From positions 90,642,061 through 90,706,060 of the forward strand of contig NC_065921.1 in NCBI RefSeq assembly GCF_024586455.1: DNA of 64,000 nucleotides, written 5' to 3'. Source of the DNA: Bactrocera neohumeralis. Taxonomy: Eukaryota; Arthropoda; Insecta; Diptera; Tephritidae. Shown in pieces: positions 1-11,306 of this stretch; within the stretch, counting starts at the first letter, position 1; every line of letters begins with the position of its first letter. The notes beneath the pieces were generated by a model. That model saw only the letters and a list, made by a program, of their open reading frames with translations. It did no database searches and was not told where the DNA came from. The translations under genes were made by a program, and so were the position numbers.

Positions 1-452
1 GACATAAAATTTTACCTCCGAGATGGTATGAGAGGGCTTTTTGGGAGACAGTGTGAAAATTGGTGAAATCTCATATCTCGGGGCCCTACCGCCCGATTTC
101 CTATCTCACAGTACGAAAAATCGGATAACAACCAAGCCTGCTTCCCATATAGCACAATTTTAAATTCCAGTTGATTCTTTCAGTTTTCAGTACAGAAATC
201 AAGAAGCAATTAATGGAACGGGATAAAACTTCGCACGAATCTATTGTTGACTTTTGATCGATCAATGTGTGAAGAACGGACGGTCAGAACCCGGATTTCA
301 ACTTTTCTCGTCATTCTGATCATTTATATACATATATATAACCATTGTTTATATATATTTATACATATTAATTTGAGGTGATACGTACATACAACCGTTA
401 GGTGAACACAACTATTATACTGTGTAGCAACATGTTGCAAGAGTATAAAAAT
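1..452 (+). repeat. GTCY-type dispersed repeat, copy 1 (cut by window edge)
   Basis: The right part (about 240-452) shares its layout with the copies at 1235-1826 and 8379-9318. It has a short GGAC/GGTC tract at 276-286, a TA-rich run, the string GATACGTACA, and a terminal block ending GCAACATGTTGCAAGAGTAT near 447. That last block is itself partly palindromic. The first 240 bases look like another part of the same family, possibly in the opposite orientation, so this copy may be rearranged. The layout of a GTCY tract plus a TA tract matches dipteran mini-me elements; that assignment is an inference. Confidence 0.5.
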
Positions 453-1234
453 TGATTGTCTATTTAGTTTACGGTTGTTTTATCGTAGTTTATTTCAAAT
501 TGGTTGGATACTATTTGAATTTTCCCAAATAATCGTTGCAGTTATACTTAATCGCTTATTGCTGTCACAAACGAAATTAGTTTTTATTGACTTTTTGGCA
601 ATAACTTTTGCTAATGCAATCGTATTAATGAGAAAAAATTAATATAGCTGTATTCAAGGAATTGGTTCTAATAGTTACATAAATAAAAAAAAAGATAGCT
701 TAGAATAAATAATAAAAACACTTAATTTCGACATTTGTATTAAGGCTTACAATAGAACGCGATGAAACAACGACGAACTGGTTTAACAGTTCTATAAATA
801 AGCAATATTAACATATTCTTAGTACGAATCATCATGAAAAGACGGTATTAGGAAACGGAAAATAGACATCTTCAGTCATGTAATTTGACACCAGTTATGC
901 AATTTGACACCAGTTATGCAAGAAGATGCTAAAGCATTGCTCTGTGCAACAAATCCATCTAACCAACATTCGATCTACTTATACCGACTATATGGTTTTG
1001 CTTAGTCGTAGGTACATCGTAGTTTTTGCATTAAGCTCTATACGTTTTATTCCATACTTTTAAAAATTAGGAGCAACATGTTGCTTAGTCAAGGACTTAG
1101 GAGGTGGTATTTTCGTACAAATTTCTCTCACAGTTTAAAAACTTGTTATTATTATTATTTCATTCAAACTAAGCGCTAAACAACATAATTTTTATGAAAG
1201 TTTGCCCACCACCGTAGTGTTCTCTCAATTTTAT
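453..1234. other. Gene-free AT-rich interval
   Basis: No coding frame of note. The only structure seen is a perfect 19-bp tandem duplication at 882-919, two head-to-tail copies of a unit beginning AATTTGACACC. A GCAACATGTTGC palindrome near 1073-1084 is shared with the ends of the GTCY repeats. Confidence 0.5.
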
Positions 1235-1826
1235 TAAAATAACTTAAAAACTTTTTGTCGCGGTGTAAAGTTAACCGGAAGTTTGAAAATCTTGCTATTA
1301 GGTATATGGTATGAAGGCTAAGGGATTTATTGATCCGATTCAACCCAGTTTCGACATACCCGCAAACTATTTTTAGAAAAATATTATCTGCGAATTTCTA
1401 TATTATATCTCACAGATTGACCGAATCCGGCCGAGAGTTTTGGTTGATAGAGCTTGATTGGCTTGCGAAATACATATATAAGTATATTAAACTGTGTAGG
1501 CTGCCGGATCACAGTCACTTTAAAAAAAATATTACACAGATGTCGCATCCTATTGCAATTCATGGTACCAAACTTCAGTTTCGTAGTTTCATTTATTGCT
1601 TCGTTATACTTTATGTGTTTTCGGTTAACAGCTTTTTAAAGGCGTGGCAATTGCCCGGAACCCTATGCCTGTTTCATCAGCAAATCGCTTGTATAGACAG
1701 ACAGTCAGTAGGAATTTTCGAGTCTCTATATGTATCTATCTCGATTAGTTTTAAGTGTTACAATTAACGGTTAAGAGAACAAAACTATTATACTCTCTTG
1801 CAACTTATTGTGAAAGTATAAAAATT
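1235..1826 (+). repeat. GTCY-type dispersed repeat, copy 2
   Basis: This copy has the family's 3' architecture: a GACAGACAGTCAG tract near 1695-1708, a TATGTATCTATCTCG block, and the terminal ACTATTATACTCT...GTATAAAA block ending near 1826. It is aligned by eye with 8379-9318 and 28720-28810. The 145-codon and 61-codon open frames inside are chance frames within the repeat. The left border is uncertain. Confidence 0.5.
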
Positions 1827-4800
1827 TAAATATGTATGTATATAGATGTAGATTTAGAGTATAATGGCAGAGAATATGGAAAGTGTCATGCAAAATGAAA
1901 GACATTGTGTTTTCCTCCGTTTTTGCTATGAAATGCATGCATATTTCCTAGTCTCTGGTCTATGAAACGAACAGATTTTTGATGCCAGAAATCTTACATG
2001 TAATAAAATGGGAAATTTAGTTTTAATGACATCAAATTATGCAACGGCATGTTATATTGAATGAATTCAAATTTCTTTTGAAAATTTTCAATACAAAATA
2101 TCACGTTGTTAAAATGTAACCCCCTTCATAACCATATAGGTATGCATGCACATGCACATATACAAGAATATTCTCATTTACGTCTGTCAGCACTAAAATG
2201 TATTGATGAAGCAAATATTTTTTTACATTGTGAATATTTTTTGAGGGTAAATTTTAATCAATTGATTCGAATTGAATGTGTGAATTGTATAGAGTAGAGG
2301 ATTCAGATCAATGAGAATAATAGAAGTAAATGAAGTAGCTAGTCAATATGTGAGTGAGTGGACGAATGACATGATGTGTGTTTGCCACCCATACACTAAC
2401 ACAATAGTTTTTGAGTTTTTACTCAAAAAATCGTTGGTAAATAAAAATAGTAAAAGTGGTAGAATCGAAAGAAAAATTCTTGTGCGGCGGTTGCATTGTC
2501 CAATTTGGAAAACGTTGCCATTGTTTGCTGCTAGCGGTATATGTAGTGAGTTTGCAAGTCCCTTTGCGTCGATCCCTTGATATTTTGCATCATCGTTACA
2601 TGGTAGCACCAGTGGCTGTATAAGCAAAAGAATTTGAAGCGTTAGTGGTAGCAGCGCAGTCGAACAGGCCAAAGGTTATCTCAGTGACAGCCTGAACCGT
2701 TCGTTATTTTCTCCACCACATCGTTTTAGCACTACAGCAGCTGCTTTTGGCGCGATAAATGCTGAAAATTTGTTATTTTTATGTGTACATATATAAGTGC
2801 ATTCGTATGTGCACATTTGCTAAAACTAGTTGTAAGAAAGTTTAAGAGAAATAAACTATGATTTAATCCAAATACAAATACAAATAAAAACGCAGCAGAA
2901 TATATCGATTAAAAACTGAACACATAAATAACAATTTTTATTGATTTTACTCAACACGTAGAATATTCAGAACGAACACCTGGAAAATATAATTAATACA
3001 TATTATGTACATATGCAGAACACATAACAGTTTGATCGGGGACCTATAGACTAAACTTTTCAATTTCTCCGCTTATTTTACCGTTAACCCATTTTGGCGG
3101 GTATTTCTAAATATTTTACCGATATTTTGCCAATTTTAATAAAATTAAGATGTACCATTAAATTTCTAAAAGATATTAGCAAAAATATGAAGATAGAATG
3201 CTCTTTTATCACAGGTTAAATTGAATGTAAACCGGTTACTTATGAACGTGGTCCCTCTAAATCATATTAAGAATGAAGCAAATGCTGAAAATAGGGAGAA
3301 AAAAATGGGATAATAGGTAAAAAATATTTAGAAAGACAAACGGTGTGAATAGCGCGAGTTTGTTTTTAATTGTGTGGCTATGGAAGTGAAGCAATTGAAG
3401 CACACTGTGCTCACGTGCGTATTTGAATAAACAAAACAAGCAATAAATAAATCGATATAGGTAGATGATAGGTAAAAAGTGAAAGACAACATACATATGG
3501 ACCACTTTGTGTTCTTCGAGCATCCTTAATAGAGGGTTGATCTTTTGAATATTTTTTAATAGAAGGACATGAGAGTGAACGCACGTGTTTAAAAAATGAA
3601 GATGAAAAAATAGGGGAAACTAATTCTACTTACACATATAACAGTATAAGCACGCGACACTACATTCCAAGATGTTAAGAACTTAGCCGACGAGGTAGCA
3701 CAGCTGAGAGAGCTCAAGGATGAAAGGTATGATCATGAAGTAATCCATACTCGTGCTGAACGATCGCACGCGTTTTTTATTGCTTAGATCCAGGAGAAAT
3801 TTACATTTTTCTTTTTCTTTTAGGTAGAGGAGATCTAAATACAGTTAAGGCGTATGCTACACTGACCTTTGACGTCGTTCTTTTTTCCTTATAGCCCTCT
3901 CAGAAAGGTTGGGTGTAGTGCCTTAGCATACATGCATACATTTATGTACATACATACACATGTAATACCACATTTTTGATCTCACTTTTTAGCTATGCAC
4001 AGATGCTGTTGATGATGGTGAAATTATAGTTTTTTTTGACGTGTGTGCGACTCGATCACAATGTTTTTTTATACTTTTTGTATCTTCATGCCCATGGGGA
4101 AGCGGAGCACACCCCTGGCACACGCCACACGATCTATGCGACTCATAAGTTCAGTCCACAGATGTGCATATATGTATACACATTCATATGTACATATGTA
4201 TGCTTATAAGAGGGTGTAGGCGTTTGAAAAGTGTGCTACTTGTTAATGGCATATTTAGTATATACATATATATATATTTAGTTATCTATCGCGGTTGGTA
4301 CTATATGCCGTAATGAGATGCTGCACGCGTTTATTTTTCTCATATTTAAATATCCGACGCCAATAACGAAAAATTTTTAAAAGAAGAAAAACGATTGCCG
4401 ATTTCCACCCAAACTCCTAAAAAATATATTAGTTCATCTCTCGACAACATAATGTAAAAGTTGGTTCGTTTTTCATAAAAATTTTTAAGTTGGGTACTCT
4501 TAATATTCAAAAACGTAGAAAATATATCCTCTCAAAGGAATTAAAAATAAGAGTATTAAAATCAGAGGCAAGGATTTAAAGTTACCAACAACAGGCGAAT
4601 ACTCGTATTAGTAAACAGTAAATTGTTTCTTTTGTGAGTTATGTACGCACAAAAACCTTACTTAATTGAAAAAAATGTTTGCTTAAAACACCTTCACTAT
4701 TAATAAGAGTGCCGATGAATAAGCGAAAAAAATAAAAGTAAATTGCTGTAGTAATGTGTATAAGTAAATGTCTTACGAATAAAGGTGCAGAAGGAAAACA

Positions 4801-5334
4801 GCAGCGGATGTTATTACAAGATAAGAAAACATGTCTAGCCAATAGCAGTAGTAGCATAAGAATTACTTTGGGGACTATTGCTTTTCTATTAAAAATTGGT
4901 ATTCATGAACGAATTTCCGGGGTACCTAAGGCATCGTCATCTTAAAAAAAAGAGCAACCTAATAGGTTTAATAGATTCGCAGGTTTTCACGCATTTATGC
5001 GACGTTACTGCTACCTTGTCAGTTTTCAGATGTTAAACACAACCGTCTCCTGTTTGGGCTGTTGTAAGAAAAATGTCATGATCCGAACTTTTAATTGAAT
5101 TATGAAGCGCATTTTCACCCTGACAAAATCAGTGTCATATTCCCGGTTAAAAATAAGCCATGTAGGGAACGCATTCACTGCCCCCAATGCTTGTAAAGCT
5201 TACTTCTAAGTTGTGAATAATTGAAGATTGGATTTTAAACTGCATGTTCAAAAACTTAACAATGATATTAAACGGATTTCAAATGCTATATCGATAAATA
5301 AATTTTTTAATAAAATGTTTCTGCTTCTTACCTT
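1827..5334. other. Gene-free interval with TACATA/TATGTA arrays
   Basis: AT-rich unique sequence. TACATA/TATGTA-type simple repeats occur near 3928-3963 and 4161-4206. Apart from the exon-like segment at 3651-3726 no coding signal is convincing; open frames of 60-110 codons here have low-complexity products and no recognisable domain. Confidence 0.5.
3651..3726 (+). other. Possible short exon encoding a charged helical segment
   Basis: The stretch is preceded by AG (TATAAG) and followed by the good donor-like string AAAG|GTATGA at 3727. Read with two bases completing the first codon, it gives 24 open codons rich in Glu, Asp, Lys, Leu and Arg, including NLADEVAQLRELKDE, which looks like a coiled-coil helix. 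The composition is unlike the AT-rich surroundings. The exon would be 76 bases long, so its two intron phases differ. It is not recognised as a named protein. It could be a genuine small exon of a gene spanning this region, an exon relic, or chance. Confidence 0.3.
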
Positions 5335-5996
5335 TTATATTTCGGGATTCGAACAATCGAAAAATAAATTCTAATCAACGAAAATCGCTTTATTGTTTTT
5401 CAGAATATTCTCAATTGAGGACTATACACTTTCACAAGCGTTTTAACCAATTGTCGAAGCACTTTTGCCACTCTGATTGAGGTATCTCCAAAACGCGTTG
5501 AACGCATCAACCGCATCTTAAGGTTGTTAACATTTCTCTCGTCCAATCGACGCGAGCCTTTTTTTGAGCGATTGTCTCAATCTATGATAGGTCACATGAC
5601 GATCTTGCTGTATCACTTTGCACATTTTATTAGCTTCCGGAAGAACAACTGGTTTTGGACGACCTTTCTGAAATTCGTCTTGGAGTGATCTACAAATCGA
5701 TAAACGCTGGTCCTTGATGGGGCTTCATCGTCAAAAATCGAATTAAGTTCATCGATGCACTGTTGTTGAGTTAATCAACGTCAAAAGTTGTAAAAAATAA
5801 TCGCGCGAAAATGTTCGAGATTAATCTCCATTTTTATGTCGAGAAAAACATTTTAAGTTACTGTAAATAACACAAATAGCGCTCGTACATATGTCAAAAC
5901 GTTCTGAGTATGCATATTATCAAAAATGTCAAACTTTACGATATAATTTTGAGTTTCCAGATTGCAACATTACTGTTGCCAAGTCCCGAAATATAA
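5335..5996 (-). mobile_element. Internally deleted mariner-like element
   Basis: The ends carry matching inverted termini: TTTTATATTTCGGGA at about 5333-5347 and its complement TCCCGAAATATAAAA at about 5984-5998, with TA dinucleotides at both borders. The minus strand, starting at the ATG at 5831, encodes recognisable mariner transposase N-terminal sequence: MEINLEHFRAIIFYNF, then LTQQQCIDELNSIF and DEAPSRTSVYRF, the helix-turn-helix part. A second block near the left end matches the usual C-terminus. The catalytic DD-D middle is missing, and stops and frameshifts are present. At about 660 bp against roughly 1.3 kb for a full mariner, this is a dead deletion derivative. Confidence 0.8.
5380..5831 (-). 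pseudogene. Mariner transposase remnant (N- and C-terminal pieces)
   Basis: The ATG is at 5831 on the minus strand. The HTH-region codons DDEAPSRTSVYRF are clear, and a later piece, VIQQDRHVTYHRL, matches the linker after the HTH domain in another frame. The last part, near 5390-5440, resembles the mariner tail (WLKRL...EYSEKQ). The catalytic aspartates are not found. The frame is interrupted, so no functional protein can be made. Confidence 0.7.
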
Positions 5997-5998
5997 AA

Positions 5999-8378
5999 TG
6001 CAACCTACGTATTAACTGTCAAGTATTGCTATTCCTATATTTATAAATAAAGTGATGATATTTTGTATACAGGATGTAATGTATGTGCATACCAATTTTG
6101 GATTCAAAAAGTTTTTAGTATAAACTTATACATATATACACATAAATTAATATTCAGTACATAAAAATATGTATGTATAGTATATATGTATGTATGCATG
6201 CACATAAATTTATACTTTTATTTAAAGATGGGTATGTTTGGTCAAACGTGCATTTCCACATCTACATACTCATATGTATAAATCAACCCTTGGTCACAAT
6301 CCTTACGGCCTAAGTTAAGCACATTTATATGTAAGTCCCTGCCAAAAACGCATATGTAAGTATATTTATTTTCGGTCAAATACATAGTTATTTCACCCTT
6401 ACAGTTTTTCTGTGTGAAAAAAATGAAAATGGCGTTGGCAAAAGTTTATTTGAATAATTGTATTTGTTGGGTTGAAATATGCACGCATGCGGTATGCTAA
6501 ACCAAAGTGCAGTAAAGCAAAATACACACATGTGCATACATAAATATGTATAAGTATGTACATATACATATACTGTATATGTATATGTACACATATTTAA
6601 GTGGAAGTATTAATTTTACATGGCTGACCTTTGAAACAACGAATAATCACTTATGCAATGTGTTGCAACTGTTAACAATTAAAAAGGTTTATCAAATCCA
6701 AAATTAAAACTTTTAAATACATAGATATGAGTTGAAACTATTATGTACCAAACAAAGATAGAAATACTGAATTTTAAACGTTCCTAATAAATGTTTGAAA
6801 TAAAAAAAAAATGGGACAAGGCCGATCGAATGCTCTTCAAAGACACGTGGCATCCACAAGATTGGAATATAATTTCAGCTCACCTCATTATGATTAAAAA
6901 AGGAAACATTTTACAACACATTCAGTTAAAAAATCTCATTTTTTATCTTATCCTTAAACAAAGGATATTCAGTATGAACAATAGATATTTTACTATACGA
7001 GAATAAACATACATATGTACATATGTATGTAGAGATGTGCGTGTATTTTAATTCGAATCCCTTTTTGAGTGCAAAACCATCAAAAAGTGGCGGCAAATCC
7101 TTACGTTGCCTCAGTAAGTGTGCCTGTAACGGTGCCAGGAGGCACAATAGGAAATGAAACGAAAATGCGATTTTGTTGCATAAGTCGAGCGGCTGCAACC
7201 GGCTGCATCCCCTGTCAACAGATTGTGTATTGTGTGTGGAATATACAAAAATCCCGTTGCTGACCTCTGAGTGACCTCAAGCTACCTCTGCTCTCTCTTT
7301 GGCTGGCATATTTAGTTGAAACAGCATTACTGCAGTGTCATTTTCAATTTTCCATATACACAATGTTCCTCTGCACCCCTCCTATCAAATATTTTGCTCA
7401 AGAACTTTTTTGACCGATTGAATGCATTTCCTGGCGCTAGTTTATTCGATGCATAGTTTTGTATAAAACTGAAAAAAATTCATATTGCATAATTCTCATT
7501 CTCTATGCATACACAAAATACAAAAATTGCAACAATGGCTAGAAAAACTATCAAAAGCTACAACAAAAGGATACATTTATGCAGCACATAGAAAATAATG
7601 TACAAATGGCAAAAGGATATACACCAACAGTCTATTGTAAAAAAATTGCGATTGTTGGAAAAATGCAAATCTCCGCTGTTGGGTTGTTTGTTTGTGACCA
7701 TCGTTGCAGAAGCTCAGCCATTTTTTCATCTGATTTGTAATACTTATGTATGTATATAAACAAAAACGTTATGAGACCAATAGTGTTTATATGAAAATGG
7801 ACCCTATTTTTTCACAGTATACAGCTTCTTTAAGATCTACTGCTTGGCCCTATTTAAAGCATTTAGATCCTTTCACCCGCTTTGTTGGCGTTAACAAAAT
7901 GTCCAATTCTCTAACGAGCATTCGCATTCATATTTGTATATGTGTATGCAAATACTTTTGTACTGTGGTATTAATATACACATATGTATGTACATATGCG
8001 TAAGAAAATATCTATTTACTCACATATGACCATTCCAAATTGCACCATATCGCTTAAAATTAAAAAAAAATTGTGGCAGACTTCAGGTAAGTGAAGACCG
8101 AAAAGGCTCATCCTTAACCGGACATTGCGTTTTGTGCAAGCAAAAATGACTCATGTGTGTACAATATATTTATCTATTAAGGTATGTTTCAACCCTGCCA
8201 TTCCACACCCTTCCGTCCACTTTGTAGCAGTATAGTGTTGTAACACACATCTATGTCCGGTCAGTTTGGGCGTAGTTCTATTCTTTACGAGTATGAGTTC
8301 GTATGTACAACAGCTGGTCAGCTAAAAACAAACAAATTAAATCGAATAAATTGAAAACAATATTGAAGAACAACTAAG
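5999..8378. other. Gene-free interval with simple repeats
   Basis: AT-rich sequence with TATGTA/TACATA arrays near 6120-6210, 6537-6600 and 7005-7035. At 6558-6590 there is a perfect 15-bp-arm palindrome with a 3-base centre made of TA/CA dinucleotides. The 7060-7290 stretch is somewhat GC-richer but has no recognisable product. Confidence 0.5.
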
Positions 8379-9318
8379 GAAGAGCTAAGTTCGGGTTTAA
8401 CCGAACATTTCGTGCTCTTGCAACTTGCAAAGAATGAAGCTAGGGAAGTACCTTCAGGTAGATAAGACCTGTTAGTTACATGGGGTCTAGGGCGAGTTTT
8501 CAGTGCAGTTTTATTCATTCTAAGCACAAATATGCATCGTTATAAGTAAAACACGCTCTCTTAATTTTATTAAGATAACTAACATATTGAAAAGTAAAGT
8601 ACTGGGGTCCAAATATTCGGTACCTAGGTTCTTCAATAGTTTCTGTTGGATTTGGACAATTTTTAGCCATAAGGCAGCGTACTCTAGGCATTATTGGTGC
8701 AAAGTTTTATCCTGTTATATTCATTTAGTTGAAATTGATCGGGCGAGTCTCGAGATATGTGTTTTCATCTAAAAGTGGGCGGTGCCGGAGCCATTGTCCA
8801 ATTTTGACTCCAGCTCAATTAACTTCCCTTCATATCATCTCGCGGATAAAATTTAAGTTTTTTGGCGTATTTAGTTATTGATCGATTTATTTCATTTTCC
8901 CACTGTGGGTAGGAGCTCATGCATATAATATCTGCGCTAAGTGCCACTTGCTACTGCCAAATTAGAGTTTTTTATCTTAATTTAGTGCTTAGTTATGGCA
9001 CTTTATATTTTTTCGGTTAATGGCATTTTATGGATGTGGCAATAGTTCGATAACGCCCATACGAACTCGTAATTTTGGTTTTGCCAAGGAATGCGCAATT
9101 AAGTTTCATTAAGATATCTCTATTTTTACTCAAGTTACAGCTGGCACGGGCAGACAGACAGTCACTCGAATTTCAACTCGTCTCTTCAATCTGATCATTT
9201 ATATATGTATATAATAATCCTATATCTACATATCTCGCTTAGTTTTAGGTGATACGTACAACCGTTACGTGAACAAAATTATTATACTCTGTAGTAACAT
9301 GCTGCAGGAGTACAAAAA
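8379..9318 (+). repeat. GTCY-type (mini-me-like) dispersed repeat, best copy
   Basis: This is the most complete copy of the family in the window. It starts with GAAGAGCTAAGTTCGGG followed by a short inverted repeat (TTCGGGTTTAACCGAA). It contains ACTGGGGTCCAAATATTCGG near 8600, TAAAAGTGGGCGGT near 8771, CTTAGTTATGGCAC near 8988 and a CAGACAGACAGTC tract at 9151-9163. It then has a TA-rich run and ends with the GATACGTACAACCGTTA block and a GCAGGAGTAC tail. The same blocks in the same order occur at 27790-28815 and partly at 43880-44460. No protein is encoded. The GTCY plus TA layout is that described for mini-me elements in Diptera. Confidence 0.65.
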
Positions 9319-9974
9319 GGGGAAGCGCGAAATCATACCGGACATTACGCAAAAAGGGCAAATCCGCAGTGTACAGTTTTGTACAGATATTTTTCATTAA
9401 ATGTGTGCAATACTTATATGCAAATATAGATACTCCAACATAGTCTTGATTTAATATATTATGCATATATTTGTATATATAATAAGTATATCATTAAATA
9501 TAACTGTATATATACTATATATTGATATGAAAGGAAGCAAAGCAAATGGGTCTGGCAGTGAACGAGGGCAGTCATCAAACAAATAGTCGTCGCACTCGCG
9601 ACTTGACTCTCACGTCACTGTTGACAGTCATAACTTTGAAGTTGTAGATAGTTTCGTATATTTAGTTTATATATAAAAATAAATAATAGCATTCGACTCT
9701 GATTTTGAGTTATTTTAAGAAAATTTCAAACATATTGAAGACAACTTTTATAATTACTACAGTATATCGAGATTGGCAACCCTGCGTTGTGAGAGAGCAA
9801 TCAGCTGACACGTTTCTACGGCAAAAATCCAAATGCGGGGATTCCTACGGCATCCTACGGCAAAGAGAGAAGGGAGTAGCGTTTTTCGCTGTTCACTTAC
9901 ATTGCACGCTCATAAGATAGGTCGTATCAGCTGACCCGGGCCACGGGTCTACGTTTTTTTCTGTTTGTGCTATA
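9319..9974. other. Gene-free interval left of the LINE fragment
   Basis: The 9540-9960 part is GC-richer than average and holds a near-duplicate of the string TCCTACGGCA (9841 and 9851). It could be a 5' region of the retrotransposon fragment that follows, or an unrelated element; no terminal repeats or product support either. Confidence 0.35.
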
Positions 9975-10440
9975 AAGTCCTCTCTCGACGAACAAAAACC
10001 AAAGTCTATAAACCACTCATAATTCCCGTCCTGCTATATGGTGCAGAGGCTTGGACGATGACAACACCTGATGAGTCGACGTTGCGAGTTTTCTAGAGAA
10101 AAGTTCTGCGAAAGATTTATGGTCATTTGCGCATTGGCCACGGCGAATATCACATTCGATGGAACGATGAGCTATATGACGACATTGACATAGTACAGCG
10201 AATTAAAAGACAGCGGCGAATGGACAAAAACACTCCAGCTCTGAAAGTATTCGACGCAGTACCCGCCGGGGGAAGCAGAGGAAGAGGAAGACCTCCACTC
10301 CGTTGGAAGGACCAGGTAAAGAAGGACCTGGCTTCGCTTAGAATATTCAATTGGCGCCACGTAGCGAAAAGAAGAAAGACTGGCGCGCAGTTGTTAACTC
10401 GGCTATAATCGCGTAAGCGGTGTCTACGCCAAAAAAGAAG
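9975..10440 (+). mobile_element. 3' end of a non-LTR retrotransposon (endonuclease/reverse transcriptase type)
   Basis: The plus strand reads PLIIPVLLYGAEAWTMT from about 10010, then a stop, RKVLRKIYG, and the open frame 10127-10408 with IRWNDELYDDIDIVQRIKRQRRMDKNTPA, GRGRPPLRWKDQVKKDLASL and a TGAQLL tail. These are the hallmark C-terminal blocks of insect endonuclease-reverse transcriptase proteins downstream of the RT domain. The usual LRWLGHV block between RIKRQR and RMD is missing, an internal deletion, and an in-frame TAG at about 10094 breaks the frame. The catalytic RT and endonuclease domains are absent (5' truncation, typical of LINEs). The sequence ends in an AAG-rich tail. Confidence 0.85.
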
Positions 10441-10445
10441 AAGAT

Positions 10446-11304
10446 GTATTGATATAAAAATGAACGGCTGAACCATTCTTCATGAAATTTTCAGAAGTTG
10501 TTCGCTGTGGATCTGGAAAGGTTTAGAAATAAAAAAAAACCGTATACTTTTCACAAGGAAAAGTCGAAAAGTTAGAAATTTCCAAAAAGTGACTTTTTTC
10601 CATACAATTTTTTTATTTTGTTTTTCAATATTTTGATTTGTAAATTATTTGAATCGTTCAATTTCAGTCGCTTGCTTTTTTATTCCGGCTATTTAAAAGA
10701 AAAATTATTGAAATTTATTCAGTGAAAACTTTATGTGTGTTTCAGACGAAGTGATCAAATACAAATTGAAATTTGTTATGAAGCCACGAAGAGGTCCTGT
10801 TAATATCGGTCGGCGTTCTTTTTGCCATCAACGTGTGGCAGCCCAAGGCAAGAAGTACTCCCAGGATGCGATGACATACGTGTGGAATTATGGGTCACGG
10901 TCAATCAGCAAGCGACCGTCACGATGTCACAGCACAACTTTTCAAACAACAGATACGATGCTTGATGGACTTTATCTTGAAGCAACGTATGGCATATACG
11001 TAGTATATGGCGCTGTTAGATGCTGGATGTACTCTGTTGAGTTGCAAAAAAGAGGTTTGCCGCACGGACACATTCTTCTTTGAATGGTAGATGGTGGTTA
11101 TACCAGATCAAATTGATGAAATCATTTCTGCGGAAATTTCTGATGCAGAGAAAGAATTATACGAAGTGATGGAAACCAATATGGTTCATCGACCTTGCGG
11201 ACACCATAATCCTACTTCGATTTGTATGTCTGACAATAAATGCACGAAACACTATCCACGTGCTTTTCATTCGGAAACGCAAACTGGAAATGATGGATAT
11301 CCAC
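10446..11304 (+). mobile_element. Truncated Helitron (5' part, Rep fragment)
   Basis: It begins with GATATAAAAATGAA, the characteristic Helitron 5' motif, here shortened, and continues colinear with the second Helitron at 33501-35656 (for example AATATTTTGATTTG, TTTTTATTCCGGCTAT, and ACTTTATGTGTGTTTCAGAC). The coding part carries a Rep-like domain fragment. It stops at 11304 where the long palindrome begins. No Helitron 3' hairpin or CTRR end is seen after the palindrome. Confidence 0.8.
10733..11304 (+). pseudogene. Helitron Rep/helicase protein fragment
   Basis: The product includes YSVELQKRGLPHGHILL (about 11033-11082), containing the two-histidine PHGH motif of the rolling-circle replication initiator (HUH) domain. 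After a TGA, in another frame, come PDQIDEIISAEI, ELYEVMETNMVHRPCGHHNP, CMSDNKCTKHYPRAFHSET and QTGNDGYPL, all standard Helitron N-terminal blocks. The frame is broken at 11083, and the protein is cut at GNDGYPL by the palindromic insertion. The helicase domain is absent, so this is a relic. Confidence 0.8.
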
Positions 11305-11306
11305 TA

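Noticed and set aside
5341..5360. CGGGATTCGAAC, another tRNA B-box look-alike
   Set aside because: It is part of the mariner terminus and no tRNA fold is present.
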